From contig JADZAF010000252.1 of the NCBI GenBank assembly GCA_020852755.1, forward strand, positions 1 to 42,338: a stretch of 42,338 nt of DNA, read 5' to 3'. Below the pieces are notes generated by a model. That model was not told the origin of the DNA. It made no database searches and saw only the letters and a program-made list of their open reading frames with translations. Position 1 is the first letter of the stretch. The number at the start of each line of letters is the position of its first letter. The translations under genes were made by a program, and so were the position numbers. This DNA comes from Bryobacterales bacterium. Lineage in GTDB: Bacteria; Acidobacteriota; Terriglobia; Bryobacterales; Bryobacteraceae. Positions 19,070 through 26,784 of this stretch are shown here, piece after piece.

Positions 19070-19979
19070 TTTGCCCCACGATCCTTTCCAGCACGGCCAT
19101 TCGCACGGCCACGCCGTTTTCGACCTGGTTGAGGATCACCGATCGCTGAAAGTCAGCCACCTCGGAAGCCAGTTCCCGGCCCCGGTTGATGGGCCCGGGG
19201 TGCATCACGATGGCATCGGGCTTGGCCAGCGCCAGGTGCTCCAGCCTCAGGCCGTAGAACTGAAAATACTCTCCCGCCGGGAAGGCCGCCTCGTGCTGGC
19301 GCTCCAACTGCACCCGCAGCATCATGATCACGTCGGCGTTGCGGATGGCGCCGCGGATGTCGTTGGTGAGCGTCACGCCGGGGGCGATGCGGGCCAGTTC
19401 CTGCGGCAATAGAGAAGCCGGGCCGCACAGCACGATATCCACGCCGAACTTCGAGAGCAGGTGCACGTTGGAGCGCGCCACGCGGCTGTGCGCGATGTCG
19501 CCGATGATAGCTACCCGCAGACCCTCCAGCTTGGGTCTCTGGTCCAGGATGGTGCGGGCGTCCAGCAGAGCCTGCGTGGGGTGTTCGTGGGTGCCGTCGC
19601 CCGCGTTGATGATGGGAATCGCCAGGTGCCGGGCCAGCGAGTGGGGCGCCCCCGAAGCGGCATGCCGCATGACGATGGCGTCGGGCCGCATGGCGGCCAG
19701 CGTGTTGACCGTGTCCACCAGGGATTCGCCCTTGGAGACGCTGGAGCCGGAAGCGGTGATGGACACCGAGTCGGCTCCCAGCCGTTTCGCGGCGATCTCG
19801 AAGCTCGTGCGGGTTCGCGTGGAGGCTTCAAAGAAGAGGTTCACGATCAGCTTGCCCTTCAGCGTGTCCAGTTTCTTGAAGGACTGGTGCTGAATGGGCT
19901 GAAAGTCCTTGGCGCGGGCCAGAATCGCCTCGATCTCCGCGCGATCGAGTTCTTCGATACCAAGCAATCCTTGAGGCAT
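19050..19979 (-). CDS. pyrB: aspartate carbamoyltransferase, catalytic chain
   Basis: A 309-residue enzyme joining carbamoyl phosphate and aspartate, the first committed step of pyrimidine synthesis. The carbamoyl-phosphate motif [13 protein letters not shown] is near residue 50, [14 protein letters not shown] carries the active-site His, and the aspartate loop is MLRVQLERQ. No pyrI regulatory chain is encoded nearby, so it is presumably a trimer regulated through pyrR. It starts 18 bp after the pyrR stop and overlaps pyrC by 20 bp. Confidence 0.97.
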   Translation of the reverse strand: MPQGLLGIEELDRAEIEAILARAKDFQPIQHQSFKKLDTLKGKLIVNLFFEASTRTRTSFEIAAKRLGADSVSITASGSSVSKGESLVDTVNTLAAMRPDAIVMRHAASGAPHSLARHLAIPIINAGDGTHEHPTQALLDARTILDQRPKLEGLRVAIIGDIAHSRVARSNVHLLSKFGVDIVLCGPASLLPQELARIAPGVTLTNDIRGAIRNADVIMMLRVQLERQHEAAFPAGEYFQFYGLRLEHLALAKPDAIVMHPGPINRGRELASEVADFQRSVILNQVENGVAVRMAVLERIVGQNVAAAH

Positions 19980-19997
19980 GGTCTTCAGCCGGGGCCG

Positions 19998-20564
19998 TCA
20001 GGGGGTCTGGCCGGCCGGTACTCTTTCCACCAGCATGACCTTCTCGGTCCCGTCGATCTCCTGGAATTTTACTTCGATGATCTCCTCCCGGGTGGTCTGC
20101 ACCGAGCGGCCCACGAAGCGCGCCTCAACCGGCAGTTCCCGGTGGCCCCGGTCGATCAGGACCAGCAACTGAACCCGGGCCGGACGGCCCTCGTCGAAAA
20201 GGGCATCCAGCGCGGCCCGCACGGTCCGGCCGGTGTACAGCACGTCATCCATCAGTATGATGTCCCGGCCCTGCACGGAAAACGGGATGACGGTATCGTT
20301 GACCACCGGCTGCACGTCCACGGTGGAGAGGTCGTCGCGGTACAGCTTGATATCCAGCACGCCCACGGGAATCTCCCGCTTCTCCAGGGCGGCGATCTTG
20401 CTCGACAGCCGCTCGGCGATCGGCACCCCCCGGCGGCGGATGCCGATGAAGGCCAGCTTTTCGAAATCGTCGCTTCGCTCCAGGATTTCATGGGCCAGGC
20501 GGACCATGGTGCGATCGATTTCCGACGCGCTCATCAATTGAGCTTTCTCGCGGATGACGGTCAT
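19998..20564 (-). CDS. pyrR: bifunctional PyrR: pyr regulator / uracil phosphoribosyltransferase
   Basis: A 188-residue phosphoribosyltransferase-fold protein. The PRPP loop DIILMDDVLYTGRTVRAALD carries the two Asp and the Thr-Gly-Arg-Thr of the PyrR family, and FIGIRRRGVPIAERL is near the N-terminus. PyrR proteins bind pyr mRNA or act as UPRTase. In this window the leader is short: only 71 bp separate the gene from the upstream glycosyltransferase, and I cannot see a PyrR-binding loop with a downstream terminator. Its regulatory mode here is therefore open. It heads pyrR-pyrB-pyrC. Confidence 0.95.
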   Translation of the reverse strand: MTVIREKAQLMSASEIDRTMVRLAHEILERSDDFEKLAFIGIRRRGVPIAERLSSKIAALEKREIPVGVLDIKLYRDDLSTVDVQPVVNDTVIPFSVQGRDIILMDDVLYTGRTVRAALDALFDEGRPARVQLLVLIDRGHRELPVEARFVGRSVQTTREEIIEVKFQEIDGTEKVMLVERVPAGQTP

Positions 20565-20635
20565 AGGGTAGCCGAAGCCTCAGGGTAACATGGGGCGAAC
20601 GGCGTCCGGAAACAAGCCGGGCCGCGGTTCGATTT

Positions 20636-21466
20636 TCATCGCAGGGGCGGCCACGCGGTTTCCAGGCAGGCCGCGTACACGTCTTCCACCGGCAGCCGCT
20701 CCAACGGCTCGGCCCGGAGTATCCGCACTCTGGAGCCGCGCGGTCCCCACACTCCTGGATCGGTGCTCCCAAACAGCGCTACCACCGGCACGCCCGTCGC
20801 GGCGGCCAGGTGGGTGATGCCGGAATCGTTGCCGGCGTAGACGGCGGCGCCGCGCAGCCAGCAGGCCAGATCCCAGAGGTCGTCGATGCGGACGGCGCCG
20901 GGGAGGTCCTCTTCCGGGCCTGCGCACCATTTCACGGGAAGATGCGGCTCCAGCCGCCGGGCCAGAACCCGGTACTTCTCCAGCGGCCAGTTCTTGCGCG
21001 GGCTTCCCGAGAAAGGCTGGATGGCGGCGAAACTCGCCCGCCGTTCCGGGCACTCCAGCCGGGGAAGGGCGCGCCCTGCGCCTCCCGCCTCCCACAGAAA
21101 AAAATCCGCCGCATGCATGGACGCTTCCGGCGGCGGAAGGGCCCGCAGAAACCGGACAGGCAGCCCAAGATCGTTCACGGCGGAGCGGAAAGCCTGCCGG
21201 TTGCCGCCGTACCAGGAGACGATGGAATCGAAACTACGCAGCCCGTGGACCAGCGGGGCCGGCTTCTCCACTCCGGGCAGTTCCAGCCAGTCCAGACCCG
21301 TGGAAGCGATGGAGCGGGCGTGATCGGCAGGACGGGCCAGGGGGACGTTGGGGGAGGCGCACCAGACCTCGACGTAGTCCGTTCCCTGCCCCAAAAACTC
21401 GATCGCGGGGAGCGAGAGGACGAAGTCCCCGATCGCCCCCGGCCGGATCACCAGCCGCCGGGTCAC
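20636..21466 (-). CDS. glycosyltransferase family 9 (heptosyltransferase-like)
   Basis: A 276-residue GT-B fold protein of family GT9, the family of LPS heptosyltransferases. The N-terminus has RLVIRPGAIGDFVLSLPAI, the usual GT9 start. The nucleotide-sugar domain has IQPFSGSPRKNWP and the conserved AGNDSGITHLAAATGVPVVALFG. At 276 residues it is shorter than WaaC/WaaF (about 320-350), mainly in the central part. Acceptor and donor cannot be assigned; a lipopolysaccharide or glycan role is likely. Its start overlaps the rseP stop by 4 bp, so it belongs to the dxr-rseP transcript. Confidence 0.9.
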   Translation of the reverse strand: MTRRLVIRPGAIGDFVLSLPAIEFLGQGTDYVEVWCASPNVPLARPADHARSIASTGLDWLELPGVEKPAPLVHGLRSFDSIVSWYGGNRQAFRSAVNDLGLPVRFLRALPPPEASMHAADFFLWEAGGAGRALPRLECPERRASFAAIQPFSGSPRKNWPLEKYRVLARRLEPHLPVKWCAGPEEDLPGAVRIDDLWDLACWLRGAAVYAGNDSGITHLAAATGVPVVALFGSTDPGVWGPRGSRVRILRAEPLERLPVEDVYAACLETAWPPLR

Positions 21467-22785
21467 CCCGCCGGCAGGATCTTGGAGATGTCGTTGTAAA
21501 GGACGAACGCCACCACCATCATGAGGAACACGAAGCCCAGCTTGAAGACCGCTTCCTTGACCGACAGGCTCAGATCGCGGCGCATCAGCATCTCGACCAG
21601 CAGCAGCAGGATCACGCCGCCGTCCAGGATGGGAATCGGCAAAAGGTTGAAGATGGCCAGGTTCAGGCTGACCATCGCCATGAGGTGGATGTAAGCCACC
21701 GGGCCTTCGCGGGCCGCGTCGCCGGAAAGCTGCGCGATGCGGATGGGCCCCTCCAGCGACTTCGGCGACATCCGGCGCTCCACGATGCCGCGCAGGAACT
21801 CGAAGATCAGGGTGGCGCTCTTCATGTTCTGATCCACGGACTCCCGCAGCGCGTCCGGAAGGGAAAGCTGCGTGGTTACGATGTCCAGCCGCTGCTCGGG
21901 TCCTACCCCGATCACCCAGCGCTGGGGGCCGTCCAGGTTGGTGTAGACCGGCTGCACGGAGATGGTCTGCGTCTTCCCGCTGCGCTCGACTTCGATATCG
22001 AGCCGGCGGCCGTTGCTGTGACGGATGACGTCGTGGAACTTCGGAAGGGAATAGATGCGCTCGCCGCTGACCGAGATCACCACGTCGCCTTTTTTCAAGC
22101 CCGCCTTCTCAGCCGGCAGGCCGGGCGACAGGGTGGCAATCTGGATCTCGGCCCTCTGCGCCCATCCGGCCATTCCCACGCCGGTTCTCTCGTCCAGGGT
22201 GGGGACGACGTCCAGAGGAATGTCTTTTCCGCCGCGCTCCACCACCACCTTGAGCGTTCTCGAAGGGCTGGCGACTTCCTTGAGGAAAATGTCCTCCCAG
22301 GTGGGGTCCGTCTTGCCTTCGATCCGGACGATGCGGTCGCCTTCCCGGACGCCCGCCTTATCGGCCGGCGAGCCGGGCAGCACGTACCCTATGACGCCGC
22401 GGTGCGCCGGCTCGGCCACCTTCTGGTACTTGACCATGAAGAGGCCCGTCAGCAGGCCGACGGCCAGGACGATGTTCATGAAGGGCCCGGCGAAGGCGAT
22501 CACCAGGCGCTGCCAGCGCGGCTTGGCCAGGAAACCGCGGGGATCTCCACTCTCTTCTCCGGGCTGCTCGCCGACCATCTTCACGTAGCCGCCAAACAGG
22601 ATCGCCGAGACCCGGTAGTCGGTCTCCCCTTTGCGGAAACCGAACAGGCGCGGTCCAAAGCCGAAGCTGAAGACCTCCACGCGCACATCAAAGAACCGTG
22701 CCGCCAGGAAATGGCCCAGTTCGTGGATCAGGATCATGACCCCGATCAGGACCAGCAGCCAAAGCACGTTTTCCAAAAGAAACAT
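21463..22785 (-). CDS. rseP: RIP zinc metalloprotease RseP
   Basis: A 440-residue site-2 intramembrane protease that cleaves anti-sigma factors or signal-peptide remnants within the membrane. The zinc motif is HELGH with H21, E22 and H25 in the first membrane helix. The third ligand is in NLLPIPILDGG, with D388. Two PDZ domains lie between about 120 and 290 (GSPADKAGVREGDRI, GLPAEKAGLKKGDVV), and a GGYVKM beta-loop is present. Length and layout match E. coli RseP (450). It starts 5 bp after the dxr stop, the common dxr-rseP order, and overlaps the GT9 gene by 4 bp. Confidence 0.96.
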   Translation of the reverse strand: MFLLENVLWLLVLIGVMILIHELGHFLAARFFDVRVEVFSFGFGPRLFGFRKGETDYRVSAILFGGYVKMVGEQPGEESGDPRGFLAKPRWQRLVIAFAGPFMNIVLAVGLLTGLFMVKYQKVAEPAHRGVIGYVLPGSPADKAGVREGDRIVRIEGKTDPTWEDIFLKEVASPSRTLKVVVERGGKDIPLDVVPTLDERTGVGMAGWAQRAEIQIATLSPGLPAEKAGLKKGDVVISVSGERIYSLPKFHDVIRHSNGRRLDIEVERSGKTQTISVQPVYTNLDGPQRWVIGVGPEQRLDIVTTQLSLPDALRESVDQNMKSATLIFEFLRGIVERRMSPKSLEGPIRIAQLSGDAAREGPVAYIHLMAMVSLNLAIFNLLPIPILDGGVILLLLVEMLMRRDLSLSVKEAVFKLGFVFLMMVVAFVLYNDISKILPAG

Positions 22786-22790
22786 AACAG

Positions 22791-24002
22791 TTAGGTCTTC
22801 AGGGACTGCGCCAGCCGCTCCTTGCGCCCGGCGCGTTGTTCCACCAGTTGACGGGCCAGGGAACGCGACTCCCTGTCAATTCCCAGGATATCCTGAATCG
22901 ACTCCGGTTCCCGCGAGGGAAACCGGGCGAGTGTATCCTCGACGATGCCCGCCAGGTCGGGGAATGTGATCCGCTCTTCCAGAAAAGCTTCCACCGCCAC
23001 TTCGTCGGCGGCGTTGAGCGTACAGGTTGCCGATCCCCCGGCCCGCTGGCATTCGTACGCCAGGCGCAGGAGGGGAAACTTATCCAGGTCGGGAGGATAG
23101 AACTGCCAGGTCCGCGCCTGCGTCCAGTCCATCCTCGAAACCGGGGACTGGCGCCGCTCGGGATAGGTGAGCGCGTACTGGATCGGCATCCTCATATCGG
23201 TGACCGAGAGTTGCGCCAGAATGCTGCCGTCGCCGTACTCCACCATGGCATGAACCGAGGACTGGGGATGCACCACCACGTCTACCTGGGAAGGGTCCAG
23301 GTCGAACAGCCAGCAGGCCTCGATCACCTCAAAGCCCTTGTTCATCAGGGTGGCCGAATCGATGGTGATGCGCGATCCCATCTTCCAGGTTGGATGATTC
23401 AAAGCCTGCGCGGGAGTCACTTCTGCCAACTTCTCTTTGGGAGTGTCGCGAAAGGGGCCGCCCGAGGCAGTCAGGATCAGGCGCCGGACTTCACTGCGCT
23501 CGCCCGCCCGGAGGCATTGATGCGCCCCGTTGTGCTCGCTGTCGATGGGTATCAGTTCGGCGCCCGACCGGCGAACCGCCTCCATCACCACCTGTCCCCC
23601 GGACACCAGGACTTCTTTGTTGGCCAGGCCCACCCGTTTTCCCGCCCGGACCGACTGGTAGGTCGCCTCCAACCCGGAAACGCCTACGATGGCTGAGATG
23701 AGGGTGTCGATCTCCCCGGCAGTCGCGACTTCCACCAGGGCGCGGGAACCGGCCAGCAACTCCGGCCAGCGGTCCGCCGGCAGCAAAGAGGCGCTCAGCC
23801 GGCTGATCAGCCGCTGGCGGACTTCCTCGTTGGCGACAACAACCTGGGCGGGGCGGAATTCCAGGATCTGGGAGAGCAGGACGGCATCGTTCCGGCCGGC
23901 AGCCAAAGCAAAGATCTCAAACTGGCCCCGATTGCGCCGAACAACGTCGAGCGTATTGGTGCCGATGGAACCAGTGGAGCCTAGAACAGTAAGAGTTCTC
24001 AT
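22791..24002 (-). CDS. dxr: 1-deoxy-D-xylulose-5-phosphate reductoisomerase
   Basis: A 403-residue enzyme of the MEP isoprenoid pathway that converts DXP to MEP with NADPH. The dinucleotide motif GSTGSIG is at residues 8-14. GLANKEVLVSGG, LIPIDSEHNGAHQC (metal-binding Asp and Glu) and LTASGGPF with MNKGFEVIEACWLF are all present. The frame is open to 24125, but family homology begins with MRTLTVLGSTG, so the ATG at 24002 is taken. An ATG at 24059 would add 19 unconserved residues. The 5' leader may be long (promoter at 24280-24308) and contains a possible terminator. uppS and cdsA, often next to dxr, are not here. Confidence 0.95.
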   Translation of the reverse strand: MRTLTVLGSTGSIGTNTLDVVRRNRGQFEIFALAAGRNDAVLLSQILEFRPAQVVVANEEVRQRLISRLSASLLPADRWPELLAGSRALVEVATAGEIDTLISAIVGVSGLEATYQSVRAGKRVGLANKEVLVSGGQVVMEAVRRSGAELIPIDSEHNGAHQCLRAGERSEVRRLILTASGGPFRDTPKEKLAEVTPAQALNHPTWKMGSRITIDSATLMNKGFEVIEACWLFDLDPSQVDVVVHPQSSVHAMVEYGDGSILAQLSVTDMRMPIQYALTYPERRQSPVSRMDWTQARTWQFYPPDLDKFPLLRLAYECQRAGGSATCTLNAADEVAVEAFLEERITFPDLAGIVEDTLARFPSREPESIQDILGIDRESRSLARQLVEQRAGRKERLAQSLKT

Positions 24003-24180
24003 CGCTGCCGCGCGGTGGCGCCAAACAGGGCGGAAAGTACCATCGCTAGCCTCAGACATAATAACATGGCACCCCGGTGTGCTCCGGCAGGAAAGGCGGG
24101 GAGTTAGCGAGAGGTTCGGAGCCATCGGTTCGCGTCGGTTTCGGGCTGGCAGGGCTTCACCCGGCTCTGGTTCTACGGAG

Positions 24181-24275
24181 AAAAACCCCTTGTGGGGCGC
24201 CGGGGAGGATTGCTTCAGGGGTCTTTTATTTAGAGGTTAGTCTCGCTTTGGTGGGAGTTGCCTCCCCGGCTTGAT
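24181..24275 (-). ncRNA. candidate structured small RNA (or attenuated dxr leader), about 95 nt
   Basis: On the minus strand, about 5 nt after the expected transcription start, a 10-base arm GCCGGGGAGG (24270-24261) pairs perfectly with CCTCCCCGGC (24208-24199). The arms enclose a 52-nt loop that is A/C-rich and contains several pyrimidine runs (CTCCC, CCTC, ACCCC). Directly after the closing stem comes CCCC-ACAA-GGGG followed by five T (24197-24181), a short intrinsic terminator. Promoter, closed structure and terminator are in the right order and spacing for an independent small RNA. The C-rich loop segments could pair with Shine-Dalgarno sequences, which is inference. I could not match it to SRP RNA, 6S RNA, tmRNA or a tRNA. 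The alternative is a leader attenuator for dxr-rseP. Confidence 0.5.
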
Positions 24276-24279
24276 TCCA

Positions 24280-24328
24280 ATAATAGAAGATCCCAGGGGG
24301 AAATGCAACAGGATTTTGTATTTTTTTG
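24280..24328 (-). promoter_or_regulatory. strong minus-strand promoter with UP-like A-tract
   Basis: On the minus strand, TTGCAT (24308-24303), an exact 17-bp spacer and TATTAT (24285-24280). Immediately upstream lies an A-rich tract including seven A in a row (24327-24321), at the position of an UP element. Inverted arms CCAGGGG/CCCCTGG (24293-24299 and 24335-24341) flank and enter the spacer and could be an operator. It is the best promoter match in the window. Confidence 0.65.
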
Positions 24329-24478
24329 CAGCGACCCCTGGCTGAGCAGGTTCCAGAGAGGTGACTGCCCGCACTTCCGAGAGTGCGAGACCGGCCGCCC
24401 GGCGCCACTTCCTGTTCGGTTGATGCCAATTAAGTGGTTTATTATCAGATATATACTTCCAAACGATGGCAGCATCCA

Positions 24479-24549
24479 CGGAAAGCATCGAAGCTTTCCG
24501 GGTCGTTCATGGCCGATCCCGGAATCTGGATCGTTGGTTCCATTACCAA
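24479..24549 (-). repeat. three successive perfect hairpins after the 24560-25210 gene
   Basis: CGGAAAGC/GCTTTCCG (24479-24486 and 24493-24500, 6-nt loop), GATCC/GGATC (24515-24519 and 24528-24532, 8-nt loop) and TTGGT/ACCAA (24534-24538 and 24545-24549, 6-nt loop) follow the stop at 24560 on the minus strand. No T-run follows. They may form the structured 3' end of that transcript. The adjacent 24421-24470 is an AT-rich patch in otherwise GC-rich DNA. Confidence 0.4.
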
Positions 24550-24559
24550 TACACGGCGG

Positions 24560-25210
24560 TTATGCGGTTTCGTGATCATCCTCACCCCACGCCCGCTCCA
24601 GCCGCTTCGTGTACTCGCCTGACGCATACAATTCGAACTGGAAATTCGCCGCACCAATCGCCTGGTACGGTACCAAATCCCTCCAACAGCAGTACACCTG
24701 ATCCGCATAGAAGTAATAGTTCTTGATGAACTCCAGGTTCAGCAGTTCGCCCGACGGGGGCTCCCGGAACACGGCGTCCAACGCCAGCGCGCGGCCGAAA
24801 ATCGTGCGGGATTCCCGCACCCCCCACTCTCTCAACTTTCCTTGCACCGCGGCCGGCGGATCCTCGACCAGCAGATGGCCGAAGCTCTGTTCGCTGAGCC
24901 CGGCGCCCTCCAGCCCCGTGGTTCGGGCCGAGAAGTCCAGGCACTGGCCGATCCAGCGGCAAAGATCCTTCCCCAGGAAGTAGAGCATCCGGATCTCGCA
25001 GAGCCGTCCTGCCAGCAACTGCCGGGTCAGATCGTCCATGGAGTTGTCTTCCAGCGGCAAAAGGCCGTGAAGCCGGATGCCGGCCCGGGACCCTTCAAGG
25101 AGTGTCTCCGGGCTGCGGCTGTCCGCGAAGGGATGCAGGATCAGCGGCGGCAATTCCCAGCGACCGTTTCCGAGGCCGTTCTCTCCCCGCCGCCGGCGCC
25201 GTTTGTCCAT
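24560..25210 (-). CDS. conserved-looking hypothetical protein
   Basis: A 216-residue protein that I do not recognise. The N-terminus is strongly basic (DKRRRRRGENG). The rest is mixed alpha/beta, with a hydrophobic-aromatic C-terminal half (LEFIKNYYFYADQVYCCWRDLVPYQAIGAANFQFELY) and a charged end. No signal peptide or membrane segment is clear. Two starts are plausible: ATG 25210, with GAGGGG 8 bp upstream, or GTG 25219, with GGAGG 8 bp upstream; they differ by three residues. The codon pattern looks coding. It lies downstream of the CpaE-like gene on the same strand, separated by 218-228 bp that contain a doubtful ORF and two inverted repeats, so a shared transcript is uncertain. Confidence 0.65.
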   Translation of the reverse strand: MDKRRRRRGENGLGNGRWELPPLILHPFADSRSPETLLEGSRAGIRLHGLLPLEDNSMDDLTRQLLAGRLCEIRMLYFLGKDLCRWIGQCLDFSARTTGLEGAGLSEQSFGHLLVEDPPAAVQGKLREWGVRESRTIFGRALALDAVFREPPSGELLNLEFIKNYYFYADQVYCCWRDLVPYQAIGAANFQFELYASGEYTKRLERAWGEDDHETA

Positions 25211-25222
25211 CGAGTCCACCCC

Positions 25223-25438
25223 TCAGTCCTCCTTTGCGATCAGTCCCTTGCGGGGTTGCGTGGTTCCATGCGCTGTCCCGGAGGCCCCGCAGTCGCGCAG
25301 AGCCCTGAGCGGCCGCTCCCTCCGGCGGAGGTCCGGTATGCGCGGACCCGACCGCTGTCTCGGATCACGGGCCCGGTAAAGCTTCGACCGTACGGAGCCG
25401 CACGCCGGCAAGCGATGGATGTGGCCCGGGTCCGGCAT
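25223..25438 (-). CDS. doubtful 71-residue ORF between the CpaE-like and hypothetical genes
   Basis: The ATG overlaps the stop of the CpaE-like gene (TGATG), and its own stop falls 3-12 bp before the next start, so the position fits an operon gene. Against this, the product is Arg/Pro/Gly-rich without visible secondary structure, and two perfect inverted repeats lie inside it. It may simply be an open stretch of GC-rich intergenic DNA. Confidence 0.25.
   Translation of the reverse strand: MPDPGHIHRLPACGSVRSKLYRARDPRQRSGPRIPDLRRRERPLRALRDCGASGTAHGTTQPRKGLIAKED
25307..25331. repeat. two abutting perfect inverted repeats
   Basis: The 12-bp palindrome GAGCGGCCGCTC (25307-25318) is directly followed by CCTCCGGCGGAGG (25319-25331, 5-bp stem, 3-nt loop). 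They lie between two minus-strand genes and could terminate or stabilise the CpaE-like transcript, or be a small dispersed repeat. Confidence 0.5.
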
Positions 25439-26634
25439 CAGCGCACCTCGAACAGGGAGAACAGGCCCGTCAGCAAGGAGCCTTTGTTCCGCGGTGCAGG
25501 GACGCCGGCCAGCCGTTCCGCCAGGCAGGTGAAGGCCTTTCCCAACCTCGTCCCGGGGGAGACCGGCCGGCCCTCCACCAGGGCCCTGTGCACAGCTTCG
25601 GGATCGTTCGGCAGCACCTCGTAAACGCCGGTTTCGAGAGCTTTCTCAACAGCGTCGCGGCTCAGCCCGGCCCCCGCATTGTAGCGTCCCGCGATCAGCC
25701 TGATCCTGTCGCATTCCAGGCCGCTGCGGCACAGGTGGGCCAGGGCGCGTCGAGCCGCGTGGAGGGCGGCGAGTTCGTTGCTCGTCACCAGCAGCAGCTC
25801 GTCGCAGGCCCGCGCCAGCCCCAGGCTCCATTCGCCATACGGACCCGCGGCATCGACAACCACCGTGTGATAGGAATCCCGCGAGTATTCCAACAGGGGA
25901 CCGGAGTCGCGCTTCTCCGACATCGCGTCCACGGGATTCTCGGGGGAAAGGAGCACGTCCACGCCCTGGTACGAGGTGATCAACCCCTTCCACAGGTCCG
26001 CGTCCATCTCGCTGGCATGCTGGAGGGCGTCCAGGAAGCTGTAGTTGGACTTCAACTTGAAGAGGAAGGAAACCATGCCGGCCAGCGGGTCCAGGTCGGC
26101 CAGCAACACCCGCTGCGAAGTAATGCGCTTAAGGTGGTATGCCAGGTTGCAGGCCAGGGTGGAGGCTCCGGAGGCGCTCTTTGCGGGCAACACGCAGTAC
26201 ACCTTGGCCCGGGAAGGACCGGCCTGGCGGGTGAGCCGCGCGAGCCGCTCCAGCGCGGCCGCGATCTGGCCGGCTTGAAACGGACGAAAGAGAAACTCGG
26301 CGGCCCCCTGCCGCACGGCGCGGAGAATGAGATCCGGGTCGCCGCTGGAGTGAACCGCAACCACGGCGGGCGCGGGGCTCAGCGCGGCGGCGCCGGCGAT
26401 CAGGGCCAAACCCTGCCGCAGGTCCGTACCGATCTCGATGAAAAAGATGTTCGGCCTGCGCGCTTCAACCACCTCAGCCAGGGCCCGCGGCGGAGGGTAG
26501 GCCGCTACGTCCAGCGACGGAGTATGCCCCAGGCGAGTCAAGGCCGCGACCAGCTCCTCGTGTACCACCTGGTTGGGGCAGATCAATAAAGGCCGCCAGC
26601 GAGCCGGAGGATTGGGTGGAGAAGAGCCTTGCAT
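25438..26634 (-). CDS. CpaE/TadZ-like protein: pseudo-receiver plus degenerate MinD/ParA ATPase
   Basis: A 398-residue protein in two parts. Residues 14-135 resemble a response-regulator receiver, but the position of the phosphorylated Asp reads FFIEIG (Glu), so it is probably not phosphorylatable. Residues 143-380 form a SIMIBI ATPase domain of the MinD/ParA group with AKSASGAST in place of the deviant Walker A K-G-G-x-G-K-T/S-T. K152 is kept, but the P-loop lysine is Ala157. Switch-like LLADLDP (about 177-183) and VVVDAAGPY follow. CpaE/TadZ proteins place Tad/Flp pilus machinery at the pole, and some have lost canonical P-loops. No pilus genes lie within the window, so it is an orphan here. 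It is divergent from the LuxR-type regulator, with 175 bp between them. Confidence 0.85.
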   Translation of the reverse strand: MQGSSPPNPPARWRPLLICPNQVVHEELVAALTRLGHTPSLDVAAYPPPRALAEVVEARRPNIFFIEIGTDLRQGLALIAGAAALSPAPAVVAVHSSGDPDLILRAVRQGAAEFLFRPFQAGQIAAALERLARLTRQAGPSRAKVYCVLPAKSASGASTLACNLAYHLKRITSQRVLLADLDPLAGMVSFLFKLKSNYSFLDALQHASEMDADLWKGLITSYQGVDVLLSPENPVDAMSEKRDSGPLLEYSRDSYHTVVVDAAGPYGEWSLGLARACDELLLVTSNELAALHAARRALAHLCRSGLECDRIRLIAGRYNAGAGLSRDAVEKALETGVYEVLPNDPEAVHRALVEGRPVSPGTRLGKAFTCLAERLAGVPAPRNKGSLLTGLFSLFEVR

Positions 26635-26784
26635 CTGGAATTTCCCGGCTCGAGCGCGGCCGGCGTGCCACGGCCGGCCTCCCTGAGCCGCTCCAACCAG
26701 CTATCGGTTGGACGCGGAGAAAAGATGAGAGTTCGCCCGGCCCCGAGTGACTAAATCCTAGAACCGCCACCTTGACGCCGGTTT

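Noticed and set aside
24003..24125. N-terminal extension of dxr to 24125
   Set aside because: Adds 41 residues before the conserved GSTGSIG start; family members begin at the ATG 24002.
24181..24230. Plus-strand terminator reading (ACCCCT/AGGGGT followed by TTTTATTT)
   Set aside because: No plus-strand gene or promoter precedes it; the minus-strand reading fits the upstream promoter.
24181..24275. SRP RNA, 6S RNA or tmRNA as identity of the small RNA candidate
   Set aside because: No GGAA-capped SRP helix, no 6S-like long bubble helix and no tRNA-like ends or tag frame could be found by eye.
24237..24575. Several overlapping open frames of 60-105 codons on both strands in the gene-free region
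   Set aside because: Mutually overlapping, without ribosome-binding sites or coding pattern; the region has promoter and RNA-structure signals instead.
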